A stretch of 36,127 bases of DNA, taken from positions 1-36,127 of the forward strand of contig JAHIVC010000060.1 of the NCBI GenBank assembly GCA_018816945.1, in the 5' to 3' direction. The notes below the pieces were generated by a model that ran no database searches, had not been told where the DNA came from, and saw nothing but the letters and a program-made list of their open reading frames with translations. Below, piece after piece: positions 15,316-23,322 of the stretch. The position numbers and the translations under genes were made by a program. Origin of the DNA: Bacteroidota bacterium. GTDB taxonomy: Bacteria > Bacteroidota > Bacteroidia > Bacteroidales > GCA-2711565. Position 1 is the first letter of the stretch. Each line of letters starts with the position of its first letter.

Positions 15316-16229
15316 GCTTCAAGCTCCATTGCTCCGATTAAGTCTTTGACATCAGCAATTTTGTTTTCAATACAATATTTTTCTATGCCTTCAAGAATTT
15401 TAATGGAGATTTGTGGATCAATAAAATTTGCGGTTCCGATTTGTATAGCTGATGATCCGGCCAAGAAGAATTCGATAGCATCATCCGTATTCATGATTCC
15501 GCCCATGCCTATAATTGGAATTTTTACTGCATTATAAACCTGCCAAACCATCCTGATTGCGATGGGTTTAATGGCTGGTCCTGATAATCCTCCTGTTATG
15601 GTTGAAAGAATTGGTCTTCGTGTTTTAGGATTGATGGCCATTCCCAGAAGGGTATTAATTAAAGAGATTGAATCAGCACCGGCACCCTCAACTCCTTTTG
15701 CAATCTCAGTAATATCTGTTACGTTTGGAGAGAGTTTAACAATTAAAGTTTTTTTGTAGGCATTACGAATTGCCTTGGTAACTGCAATGGCCGACGGGCA
15801 ACTAATCCCAAATGCCATTCCGCCTTCTTTTACGTTTGGACAGGAAATATTTAATTCGATGGCTTTGATCCCCTCAATTTCATTCAGTTTTTCAGCAACT
15901 TCAATATAATCCTCAACGGTTGAACCGTTAATATTTGGAATGATTTGGGTGTCGTATTTTTTTATTCGTGGATAAATTGTGTTGATGAAGTAATCTATCC
16001 CTTTATTTTGAAGACCTACAGCATTAAGCATCCCGGAAGGAGTTTCTGCCATACGAGGGTAAGCATTTCCTTCGCGGTTTTTTAAGGTCAGCCCTTTAAC
16101 AAAAATCCCACCCAAAAGGTTTAAGTCAATAAAATCCTCAAATTCTTCTCCAAAACCAAAAGTCCCGGATGCCGTTGTCACCGGATTTTTAAGTTCTAAA
16201 TCGTGTATTTTAACGGATAAATCTACCAT
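15312..16229 (-). CDS. pyrD: Dihydroorotate dehydrogenase, class 1B catalytic subunit
   Basis: 305-residue FMN enzyme that oxidises dihydroorotate to orotate in pyrimidine synthesis. The 1B type is indicated by Cys130 as active-site base ([11 protein letters not shown]) and by the adjacent pyrK. Other motifs: [10 protein letters not shown] (21-30) for flavin/substrate binding, NKG near 75, and the C-terminal phosphate-binding GMGGI followed by IQIGTANF. It overlaps pyrK by 7 bp and so forms a PyrK-PyrD complex using NAD+, which suits anaerobic growth better than quinone-linked class 2 enzymes. Confidence 0.95.
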   Translation of the reverse strand: MVDLSVKIHDLELKNPVTTASGTFGFGEEFEDFIDLNLLGGIFVKGLTLKNREGNAYPRMAETPSGMLNAVGLQNKGIDYFINTIYPRIKKYDTQIIPNINGSTVEDYIEVAEKLNEIEGIKAIELNISCPNVKEGGMAFGISCPSAIAVTKAIRNAYKKTLIVKLSPNVTDITEIAKGVEGAGADSISLINTLLGMAINPKTRRPILSTITGGLSGPAIKPIAIRMVWQVYNAVKIPIIGMGGIMNTDDAIEFFLAGSSAIQIGTANFIDPQISIKILEGIEKYCIENKIADVKDLIGAMELEA

Positions 16230-16987
16230 TTCAAATCATCTACGTTGAAAACGGGGCCTTCGGTGCAAACACATTTATTTCCTTCTTTGGTCTCAGTAAC
16301 ACAGCAAAGGCATACTCCAAAACCGCAAGCCATCATGTTTTCCAAAGAAACTTCGCAAGGGATTCGGTGAAATTGAGCAATATTCCCAATGGCTTTCATC
16401 ATTGGATCAGGGCCACAAGTATAAATTTTTGAAAATTCAGAAATTTGATTGAAAATGCTATGATCTGTAACTCGTCCTTTTTCACCAAGGCTGCCATCTT
16501 CAGTTGTAAAATTAACTGATCCATATTTCTTGAAATCTTCGATCAGGTGAATGTCTTCTGAAGTTCTTCCGCCAAGCAGGTAGCTAATTTTTGCCCCTGA
16601 TTCTTTCAATTCTTTTCCTAATAATAGCAGCGGTGCAATACCCGATCCACCTCCAATTACCAAAACTTTTCCGGATTGTTTAGTGTCATAGCTATTTCCA
16701 AGGGGGTAGATGATATTGACAATTTCATCTTTTTTAAGTTCTTGCAATAAGGCTGTGCCTTTACCAATAATTTTGATGAAGAAACTGATGAGTTTTTTAT
16801 CATAATCGACATTATAAACAGACAATGGTCTTCTTAAAAATACATCAGCACTGCGATCAACCCTAACCTCCGCGAAATTACCAGCGGCAATAGTTTCAGG
16901 TATTTCCGGACATTTTAATTCAAGAATGTAAGTGTCTTTGTTCAGATTTTTGATGTTGTGAACAGTACAATCTTGTATTTTCTTCAT
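16223..16987 (-). CDS. pyrK: Dihydroorotate dehydrogenase electron transfer subunit
   Basis: 254-residue flavoprotein that passes electrons from PyrD to NAD+. The ferredoxin-reductase-like FAD domain contains RRPLS (52-56) and the NAD domain GGGSGIAPL (112-120) and CGPDPMMKA (191-199). The C-terminal [2Fe-2S] ligands are Cys221, Cys226 and Cys229 in CGFGVCLCC, and Cys239 or Cys241 in CVCTEGPVF. It is the first gene of pyrK-pyrD. Its ATG lies only about 11 bases after the T-run of the terminator that follows the DUF5606 gene, so its own promoter, or read-through at that hairpin, must set expression. Confidence 0.95.
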   Translation of the reverse strand: MKKIQDCTVHNIKNLNKDTYILELKCPEIPETIAAGNFAEVRVDRSADVFLRRPLSVYNVDYDKKLISFFIKIIGKGTALLQELKKDEIVNIIYPLGNSYDTKQSGKVLVIGGGSGIAPLLLLGKELKESGAKISYLLGGRTSEDIHLIEDFKKYGSVNFTTEDGSLGEKGRVTDHSIFNQISEFSKIYTCGPDPMMKAIGNIAQFHRIPCEVSLENMMACGFGVCLCCVTETKEGNKCVCTEGPVFNVDDLKW

Positions 16988-16997
16988 TTTCTAAAAT

Positions 16998-17025
16998 TAA
17001 AAAAAATCCGTCAACCGACGGATTT
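16998..17025 (-). terminator. Intrinsic terminator between the DUF5606 gene and pyrK
   Basis: On the minus strand, AAATCCGTC and GACGGATTT form a 9-bp stem with a 4-base loop, followed by a run of eight or nine T. It starts about 5 bases after the DUF5606 stop codon. Because pyrK begins right after the T-run, the hairpin could also act as an attenuator for pyrKD. Confidence 0.8.
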
Positions 17026-17029
17026 CAAT

Positions 17030-17503
17030 TTATTCTACTATTTTTTTCTTCTTCTTCTCTGGTTTTGAAGTTTCTGAATCATCAGCAGTTTTTTCCGGCT
17101 TTACCTCTTCAGTTTCTTCCTCAAAGTTTAACATTTCTTTCTCGGCCAGTAAATTATACCATTGTATTACTTTCTTAATGTCTGAAATATAAACCCGTTC
17201 ACTGTCATAGTCCGGCACAACTTCCTCAAATACTTTTTTAAGGGTTTCATTATCGGATTTATGACTGATGCTCGCTTTGCCTTCGTATTTATCGAAAAAA
17301 CTTTTAAATATGTCTTTCAAAGGAATGTCTTCAGTTTGCGAAAAAATGCTTATTTCCTCAAGTGAGCTCATTCGTTCGTTTGAGAAAGCAGTGAATTTCT
17401 TCCCGTCAACCAATGATTCTACAATTATTCCGTTCTTGGCCTGAGTCGCAACCTTATATAGTCCCGGCTTTCCTGTAATAGATAAAATTTTGCTTAAATC
17501 CAT
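17030..17503 (-). CDS. DUF5606 domain-containing protein
   Basis: 157-residue cytoplasmic protein. The N-terminal half (MDLSKILSITGKPGLYKV to about residue 70) is the conserved DUF5606 part found across Bacteroidota. The middle holds FEEVVPDYDSERVYISDIKKVIQWYNLL, also typical. The C-terminal 35 residues are highly charged and end in a lysine run, probably disordered. Function is unknown. It is transcribed alone, with a promoter-like TATTTTTG just upstream and a strong terminator just downstream. Confidence 0.85.
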   Translation of the reverse strand: MDLSKILSITGKPGLYKVATQAKNGIIVESLVDGKKFTAFSNERMSSLEEISIFSQTEDIPLKDIFKSFFDKYEGKASISHKSDNETLKKVFEEVVPDYDSERVYISDIKKVIQWYNLLAEKEMLNFEEETEEVKPEKTADDSETSKPEKKKKKIVE

Positions 17504-17518
17504 ATATTAAATTTTGTG

Positions 17519-17526
17519 CAAAAATA
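17519..17526 (-). promoter_or_regulatory. Promoter -7 element (TATTTTTG) for the DUF5606 gene
   Basis: On the minus strand TATTTTTG matches TAnnTTTG and ends 15 bases before the ATG at 17503. No upstream TTTG at a standard distance was seen. Confidence 0.4.
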
Positions 17527-17690
17527 GCAATAATTCTTCAATATGATTAAGTCTAAATAATTGTATTGTGTTTTTTAAGCTGATTTTATAGAAACATCGG
17601 AAATATTGAATTTTGTGCATATAAAACATACCAACTTTGATAAATTATAGACCAACAGAAATGAAAAAAATGTTGGGATTAATGCAAATG

Positions 17691-17722
17691 TTGTATTTTA
17701 GTCTTTAAATGAAATAACTTTT
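17691..17722 (+). promoter_or_regulatory. Promoter candidate (TTG, 21 bases, TAACTTTT) for the M14 peptidase gene
   Basis: TTG at 17691-17693 and TAACTTTT at 17715-17722 have a 21-base gap, and the ATG follows 24 bases later. The last base of the -7 element departs from the TAnnTTTG consensus. Confidence 0.4.
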
Positions 17723-17746
17723 TTTAGCAATTTAAACGAAATAAAA

Positions 17747-20419
17747 ATGTCTGGAAAATCCTTGTTAATTACTGTGTTTATCTTCGTTTCAAGCATGTTT
17801 ATTGTTTGTTCGGTAAACGGACAAAATATAACCAAGCCCGAAGAATATCTGGGGTTTAAGCCCGGAGCCGATTTTCATCTTGCTAATTATGAGCAAGCTA
17901 TTGGGTATTTTGAAAAAATTGCCGGTCAAACAAATCGAATGCAAATATTTGATATGGGCGAAACTTCCGAAGGAAGACGCATGAAGTATGCAATAATTTC
18001 TTCGGAAGAGAATATGGCAAATTTGGAAAAGTATCGGTTAATTAATGAAAAATTAACCATGAGTAGGGGCATCAGTAAGGCTGAGGCCGAAAAACTTGCC
18101 GAAGAAGGCAAGGCCATTGTTTGGATTGATTGCGGATTACATGCAACAGAAACATCTCCGGCTCAACATGCCTTGCAATTAGCATATGATATAGTAACCG
18201 GTGAAGATCAGAAAACAAAATCGATAAGGCAAAATGTAATTTTTCTTTTGGTTTTCGCTAATCCTGATGGTTTGACCATGGTTGCCGATTGGTACATGAA
18301 AAATGTCGGTACAAAATATGAAAAAGCCCGATTGCCTGAATTGTATCAAAAATATGCAGGTCATGATAATAACAGGGATTCATATATCGCCAATTTAAAG
18401 GAAATTCAAAATATGAACAGGGTTACCTGTCAAATCTGGTTTCCCGAAATTTTATATAATTTACACGAAACAGCTCCATTTCCGGCTCGTATTTGGTTGC
18501 CTCCCGAATCAGAACCGATGAACCCCAATGTTCATCCAATTATTGTAAGATGGAAAAACCTGATAGGTAGTGCTATGGGAAAATCTTTTGCTGAAGAAGA
18601 GAAACCGGGAGCTATTTCACGGGTAAATTTTGATAGTTGGTATCCCGGTTATGCTACCCAATTTGTTGATGGACATAATATTCCTTCCATACTTACAGAA
18701 ACTGCGAACTTCGGATTTGCAACACCTAATTTTTATTCATTAAGCGATTTCCCTGAAGGTTTCAGGGATTTAACTCCTGGTGTCTTTTATCCTGATCCGT
18801 GGGAAGGTGGATGGTGGCGACTTGGCGATGCCGTTGCCTATAATTTAACTGCATCAAAAGCAGTGCTCGAAACTGCCTCTAAATACAAAAATGAGCTTTT
18901 GTATAACAAATGGAAAATGGCTTCGGATGTAATTCAAAAATTCCAAACCGAACCACCTTATGGCTGGATCATTCCCGCAGAGCAAAGAGATGAAAATTCC
19001 ACTGCTTTAATGATCAATCGTTTTATTTTGAATGGAATAGAAATCTACACTGCTGAGAAGGCATTCGAGCATAACGGGATCAAATATTCAAAAGGATCGT
19101 ACATCATCCCAACATCACAACCTTTCGGGTATTTCGTTAAAAATATTATGGAACTTCAGAAATATCCTGATTTGAAAAAATATTCACATCTATGGCAAGG
19201 GGTTGTTGGAACAGTAAAAACAACTAAGGATCCCATCCGTTCGTATGATGCGGCCGGTTGGACACTTCCTCTGCAAATGGGCGTAAAATACAAGGAAATA
19301 AGCAAACCGCTTGAAGTTAAAAAAACTAAGATCACTGAAGCTACAGCAACGAAAGGAAGCATAAAACAGAGTGGAACTCATTATGTTTTATCGCGTGCTG
19401 ATAACGGAAGTTTTATAGCAGTAAATAGAATTTTAAAAGCAGGTGGAAAAGTTGGTTATGCACAAAAAGCATTTTCGCTGGGAGGGACAAATTATGAAGC
19501 AGGAACTTTTGTCATTGAGTCCGGTTCAATTTCTGCCCAAAAGATAAAAGATATTGTTTCTGAAACTAGTGTGAAACTTGTTGGCGGTGCAGTGCCGGTG
19601 GGCATAACTGCGTACAAAAAAGCAAGAGTGGCTTTGTACAAAAGCTATCGCGCAAGCATGGATGAGGGTTGGATTTCATTGATATTAGACAGATTTGAAT
19701 TTGATTACCATCAATTACTCGATGCTGAAGTAATTGCAGGAGAACTTAATGATCGTTTTGATGTAATCATCCTGCCTGATATGAGAGAAAATGCGCTTGT
19801 TGAGGGTATGCCGAGAATGTCAACATTACCTGATTTTGTTGGTGGTATCACAAATCAAGGTGCAGATAACCTAAAAACTTTTGTAAAAAATGGGGGTGTT
19901 TTGATTTGTAATAGCAGTTCTGCCGATTTTGCGATCAAGCAATTTGAGATTCCCATTACAAGCGCTATTAAAGGCCTCAACCCAACTGATTTTAATTGTC
20001 CCGGATCAATTCTAAAGATGAATTACAATACCAGTCATAAAACAGCTTTCGGAATGACAGCGAATGGTGTTGCTTATGTTGAAGGAGATGCCACTTATAT
20101 CATGGTTCCCGACACGATCCGTTCAGGAAGTGACATTGGAAAGGTACCTGCTTCGGCCGAGCCTGAGCAACGAAAGGATGCTAAAGGACCTTATAAGCTT
20201 GTTGAAAAGGAAATGAAATATCATGTTATTGCTTCTTATCCTGATGAATCTTTACTCTTAAGTGGGATGATTTTTGGCGAGGAACTTATTAAAAAGAAAG
20301 CTACAATTTTGGATGTGCCTGTTGATAAAGGAAATATTATTCTATTCGGATTTAATTTCCATAACAGGGCCCAATCCTATGCTTTGTTTAAACTTTTGTT
20401 TAATAATTTGTACAAATAG
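17747..20419 (+). CDS. Secreted M14 family zinc metallopeptidase
   Basis: 890-residue exported peptidase. A signal peptide covers residues 1-26 (ending VNGQ). The zinc-carboxypeptidase domain spans about 40-390: metal ligands His132 and Glu135 in GLHATETS and His240 in NLHETAPF, substrate-binding GHDNNRD (205-211), and the catalytic Glu318 in LTETANFG. The long C-terminal part (about 400-890) includes a class I glutamine-amidotransferase-like region (near DVIILPDMREN and NGGVLICNSSS), as in large Bacteroidota M14 proteins. It probably trims peptides in the periplasm or outside the cell. It stands alone with its own promoter and a strong terminator. Confidence 0.9.
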   Translation: MSGKSLLITVFIFVSSMFIVCSVNGQNITKPEEYLGFKPGADFHLANYEQAIGYFEKIAGQTNRMQIFDMGETSEGRRMKYAIISSEENMANLEKYRLINEKLTMSRGISKAEAEKLAEEGKAIVWIDCGLHATETSPAQHALQLAYDIVTGEDQKTKSIRQNVIFLLVFANPDGLTMVADWYMKNVGTKYEKARLPELYQKYAGHDNNRDSYIANLKEIQNMNRVTCQIWFPEILYNLHETAPFPARIWLPPESEPMNPNVHPIIVRWKNLIGSAMGKSFAEEEKPGAISRVNFDSWYPGYATQFVDGHNIPSILTETANFGFATPNFYSLSDFPEGFRDLTPGVFYPDPWEGGWWRLGDAVAYNLTASKAVLETASKYKNELLYNKWKMASDVIQKFQTEPPYGWIIPAEQRDENSTALMINRFILNGIEIYTAEKAFEHNGIKYSKGSYIIPTSQPFGYFVKNIMELQKYPDLKKYSHLWQGVVGTVKTTKDPIRSYDAAGWTLPLQMGVKYKEISKPLEVKKTKITEATATKGSIKQSGTHYVLSRADNGSFIAVNRILKAGGKVGYAQKAFSLGGTNYEAGTFVIESGSISAQKIKDIVSETSVKLVGGAVPVGITAYKKARVALYKSYRASMDEGWISLILDRFEFDYHQLLDAEVIAGELNDRFDVIILPDMRENALVEGMPRMSTLPDFVGGITNQGADNLKTFVKNGGVLICNSSSADFAIKQFEIPITSAIKGLNPTDFNCPGSILKMNYNTSHKTAFGMTANGVAYVEGDATYIMVPDTIRSGSDIGKVPASAEPEQRKDAKGPYKLVEKEMKYHVIASYPDESLLLSGMIFGEELIKKKATILDVPVDKGNIILFGFNFHNRAQSYALFKLLFNNLYK

Positions 20420-20437
20420 AAGATAGACCAAAAAATG

Positions 20438-20479
20438 AAACTCCTCTAAAGCATCAGTCTTTAGAGGAGTTTTTGTTTT
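20438..20479 (+). terminator. Strong intrinsic terminator after the M14 gene
   Basis: AAACTCCTCTAAAG (20438-20451) pairs perfectly with CTTTAGAGGAGTTT (20459-20472) across a 7-base loop, followed by TTGTTTT. Confidence 0.9.
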
Positions 20480-20502
20480 ATCCATATCTTAATTTTAAAA
20501 CA

Positions 20503-20801
20503 TCAGATCATTTTGTAGTTTTTATATTCACAAATTCTCCATCTCCTTATATGTTCAAAGCGATGCAATAGTTTTGATGCAAAACTGAAATTTTCACGCT
20601 CAGGGTTAGAGTTTAGCTTCCAGTTCATTTTATTTACCATTTTCCGGATAAAACGAGGATCTCTTCCTTTAAATTTTTTTTAAAGAATCGATACATAGTA
20701 GTCGAATTCATCACAAATGGCAATATTTAAGTGATCGCTTCAACAATTGGATAATCCAGTTTAATGGCATTCCGAATAATACTAAATCCACTAACTTTCA
20801 T
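20503..20801 (-). pseudogene. Remnant of a glycosyltransferase gene (large internal deletion and frameshift)
   Basis: On the minus strand the frame from 20801 reads MKVSGFSIIRNAIKLDYP and then VEAIT before a stop. MKVSGFTFIRNA...DYP is the familiar beginning of a Bacteroidota glycosyltransferase family of roughly 300 residues. A shifted frame continues with LNIAICDEFDYY, matching the next conserved block (ILPICDEF). A third frame then reads DPRFIRKMVNKMNW and ends RRWRICEYKNYKMI, matching the family's C-terminal end. The middle, about two thirds of the gene, is missing. It begins 11 bases after the purB stop on the same strand. I identified the family from memory of its termini. Confidence 0.7.
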
Positions 20802-20812
20802 TAAAAATCGGA

Positions 20813-22165
20813 TTACATTTTAAATACTCCCCTGTAATTATGAGGAGTAATGGCACGCAGTTCTGTTTTAATCTTTTCAGAAACTTCGAGTTGATCGATG
20901 AACGATCGAATCGTTTCTCGGTCAATTCCTTTATTTGTGCGCGTTAAATCTTTAAGGGCTTCATATGGATTTGGATAATCTTCGCGACGAAGAATTGTTT
21001 GGATTGCTTCAGCAACAACAGCCCAATTATTTTCTAAATCAGCATCAATTTTATTTTGGTTTAAAATCAACTTGTTTAATCCTCTTAAAGTTGATTTAAT
21101 TGCGATGATCAGATAAGCAATCGGTAAACCGACATTTCGTGTAACTGTGGAGTCGGTAAGGTCACGTTGCAATCGTGAAATTGGCAGTTTTGCAGATAAA
21201 TGTTCACAAAGCGCATTCGCGATACCGATGTTCCCTTCTGCATTTTCAAAATCGATGGGGTTTACTTTGTGGGGCATTGCCGAAGAACCAATCTCTCCTT
21301 CCTTAATTTTTTGTTTGAAATAATCGAATGAAATGTAGGTCCAAATGTCGCGGTTCAAATCGATTAATATATTCCCAATTCTTTTTAAATTATCAAAATA
21401 AGCAGCCAGATTATCATAATGTTCAATCTGTGTGGTCGTTTGCAAACGAGTCAAACCTAATTTATCCTTTAAGAAATCATTGCTGAATTTAATCCAATCA
21501 ATTTTGGGATAGGCAACATAATGGGCATTTAAATTTCCGGTTGCTCCTCCAAATTTCCCGTTAACAGGGATGTTCTCAAAATGTTTCCTTTGTCCCTGTA
21601 ATCGTTCATGAAAAACATAAATTTCTTTACCCAGGCTGGTAGGGGAGGCGGGCTGACCATGTGTTCTGGCAAGCATGGTTACATCTTCCCACGAAGTTGC
21701 CATTTCCAATATTTTAGATTCAAGTTCATCAAAAACGGGCATTAAAATATCATGATGCGCATCTTTCATTGAACAAGGAATAGCTGTATTGTTAATGTCT
21801 TGTGAGGTAAGTCCAAAGTGGATGAATTCTTTAAATTCCGAAAGTCCCAATCGATCAAACTCTTCTTTCAAATAATATTCAACAGCCTTAACATCATGAT
21901 TGGTTATCTTCTCAATTGCTTTAATCCTTCCAGCTTCTGATTCATTAAAATTTTGAAAAAGCTCTCGTAGAACATCAAAATTCTTATGATCAAAACTTTT
22001 GAGCTGAGGTAATGGAAGCTCACATAGTGCAATAAAATATTCAATTTCCACAAAAACGCGGTACTTTATCAAGGCCGCTTCTGAGAAATAACTTTCCAGT
22101 CCAATAGTGGCAGTTCTGTATCGTCCGTCGATAGGAGATATGGCAGTTAATGAAGTTAATTCCAT
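20813..22165 (-). CDS. purB: Adenylosuccinate lyase
   Basis: Cytoplasmic purine enzyme of 450 residues that releases fumarate from SAICAR and from adenylosuccinate. Fumarase-superfamily signatures are seen: LTSQD (119-123), RTHGQPA (167-173) and the flexible catalytic loop GSSAMPHKVNP (293-303). PIDGRY at 11-16 is typical of PurB. A promoter-like TATTTTTG lies 19 bases upstream. The glycosyltransferase remnant follows within 11 bases, and no terminator hairpin was recognised directly after purB, so transcription probably runs into the remnant. Confidence 0.97.
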   Translation of the reverse strand: MELTSLTAISPIDGRYRTATIGLESYFSEAALIKYRVFVEIEYFIALCELPLPQLKSFDHKNFDVLRELFQNFNESEAGRIKAIEKITNHDVKAVEYYLKEEFDRLGLSEFKEFIHFGLTSQDINNTAIPCSMKDAHHDILMPVFDELESKILEMATSWEDVTMLARTHGQPASPTSLGKEIYVFHERLQGQRKHFENIPVNGKFGGATGNLNAHYVAYPKIDWIKFSNDFLKDKLGLTRLQTTTQIEHYDNLAAYFDNLKRIGNILIDLNRDIWTYISFDYFKQKIKEGEIGSSAMPHKVNPIDFENAEGNIGIANALCEHLSAKLPISRLQRDLTDSTVTRNVGLPIAYLIIAIKSTLRGLNKLILNQNKIDADLENNWAVVAEAIQTILRREDYPNPYEALKDLTRTNKGIDRETIRSFIDQLEVSEKIKTELRAITPHNYRGVFKM

Positions 22166-22183
22166 AATTTATTTTTTGATATT

Positions 22184-22191
22184 CAAAAATA
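22184..22191 (-). promoter_or_regulatory. purB: Promoter -7 element (TATTTTTG) for purB
   Basis: On the minus strand TATTTTTG matches TAnnTTTG, 18 bases before the ATG at 22165. A TTTG exists upstream but at a distance of 33 bases, which is too long. Confidence 0.4.
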
Positions 22192-22358
22192 CGAAAGAAT
22201 GGGGTAATAATATCGATTAACTAACAAAATGTCGCATATTTCGTTTTACTCAATTTGATCCTATGTTTGTAAAACGGCATAAAGCATTGTAAAATCTTAA
22301 ATTTTCAATGTGCATTTAAGATAACAATTGGTATTACTTATTTTTTTAATTTCACCTA

Positions 22359-23027
22359 ATGAATGCCGATAAACGAGAATTTTTGCAATGTTTGTATTTC
22401 CCATCGCTATTTACCGCATTTATATGGCTTGTATGGTTTTTCGAATTGGTTTTCAATATCGACTTGTCCTTTTTAGGGATTTATCCTTTAACTTTTAAGG
22501 GATTAGCGGGGATTATTACTGCACCATTAGTGCATGCCGGGTATGGGCATCTGATGGCTAATAGTATTCCGCTTTTTGTTTTGAGTGCCTGCCTGTTTTA
22601 TTTCTACCGACAAATTGCATATAAAATCTTCTTTTTAGTTTACGTGATTACCAATATATGGGTTTGGTTTTTGGCTCGTGATGCCTACCATATTGGGGCA
22701 AGCGGGCTTGTTTACGGATTGGCTGCTTATTTATTTACGAGTGGATTGGTGAGGAAAAACCCCCGTTTGTTGGCTATAACATTTGTTATCATTTTTTTAT
22801 ACGGAAGCATGATTTGGGGAGTTTTTCCTGAATTTTTCCCTGAGAAAAACATTTCCTGGGAATCGCATTTGATGGGAATGATCGCGGGAGTTGTACTTGC
22901 AATTTTTTTTCGGAACGAAGGTCCAAAACCAAAAACCTACGATCTGGATGATGATGAATTGGACGACGAAAATCCTTATTGGGAAATCAAAGATTCAAAT
23001 CCTTCAGAAGCAGATACGCATAACTAA
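22359..23027 (+). CDS. Rhomboid family intramembrane serine protease
   Basis: 222-residue membrane protease that cleaves substrates within the bilayer. Six hydrophobic segments are predicted. The oxyanion-side motif is H64xxxN68 (HLMAN), the nucleophile Ser115 is in GASG (113-116), and the catalytic His170 is in ESHLMG. The acidic, soluble tail after about residue 188 (DLDDDELDDE) is not part of the core fold. The substrate is unknown. The gene is divergent from purB and is followed by the repeat mosaic at 23028-23322. Confidence 0.93.
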   Translation: MNADKREFLQCLYFPSLFTAFIWLVWFFELVFNIDLSFLGIYPLTFKGLAGIITAPLVHAGYGHLMANSIPLFVLSACLFYFYRQIAYKIFFLVYVITNIWVWFLARDAYHIGASGLVYGLAAYLFTSGLVRKNPRLLAITFVIIFLYGSMIWGVFPEFFPEKNISWESHLMGMIAGVVLAIFFRNEGPKPKTYDLDDDELDDENPYWEIKDSNPSEADTHN

Positions 23028-23322
23028 ATTGTTTTATTGTCATTTCGATCTCGCTGTATGCGAGGGAAAAATCCTTATTCTAAAAAATTATTCTAAAGAG
23101 ATCTCTCAGTCATTTTATTCGTGAAACTAGATTTTTATAAGTGCTAGCGCTATAAAAATTCTAAGTTGAACGAATCCCGATAGCGCAGCGTATCGGGATG
23201 AATGAGACTAACCTGCCGGCCGCAGGCGGGCTTGTGGCGAAAAAATTAAATACTATTCCAATTGATACCCCGTTGCTCTGCGGCGGGGAGTTTCATTCCC
23301 TTCGGGATGACATTGACAATTC
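23028..23322. repeat. Mosaic of intergenic hairpin repeats, including copy B of the modular palindrome
   Basis: No gene is present between the convergent rhomboid and transporter genes. Seen in order: a TGTCATTTCGA...AGAGATCTCTCAG block (23039-23110) of a type widely scattered in Bacteroidota; copy B of the palindrome (23114-23198), with TTTATTCGTGAAACTA as in copy A, arms ATTTTTATA/TATAAAAAT around GTGCTAGCGC, and a hairpin TCCCGATA/TATCGGGA; a CCTGC-CGGCC-GCAGG hairpin (23212-23226); and CCCCGTTGC-TCT-GCGGCGGGG (23268-23288), a 9-bp stem with two G-T pairs. One may serve as a transcription end for the flanking genes. Confidence 0.75.

Noticed and set aside
22891-23124. 77-codon plus-strand frame overlapping the rhomboid end and repeats
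   Set aside because: Composition follows the out-of-frame rhomboid tail and a hairpin repeat; no start context or family likeness.
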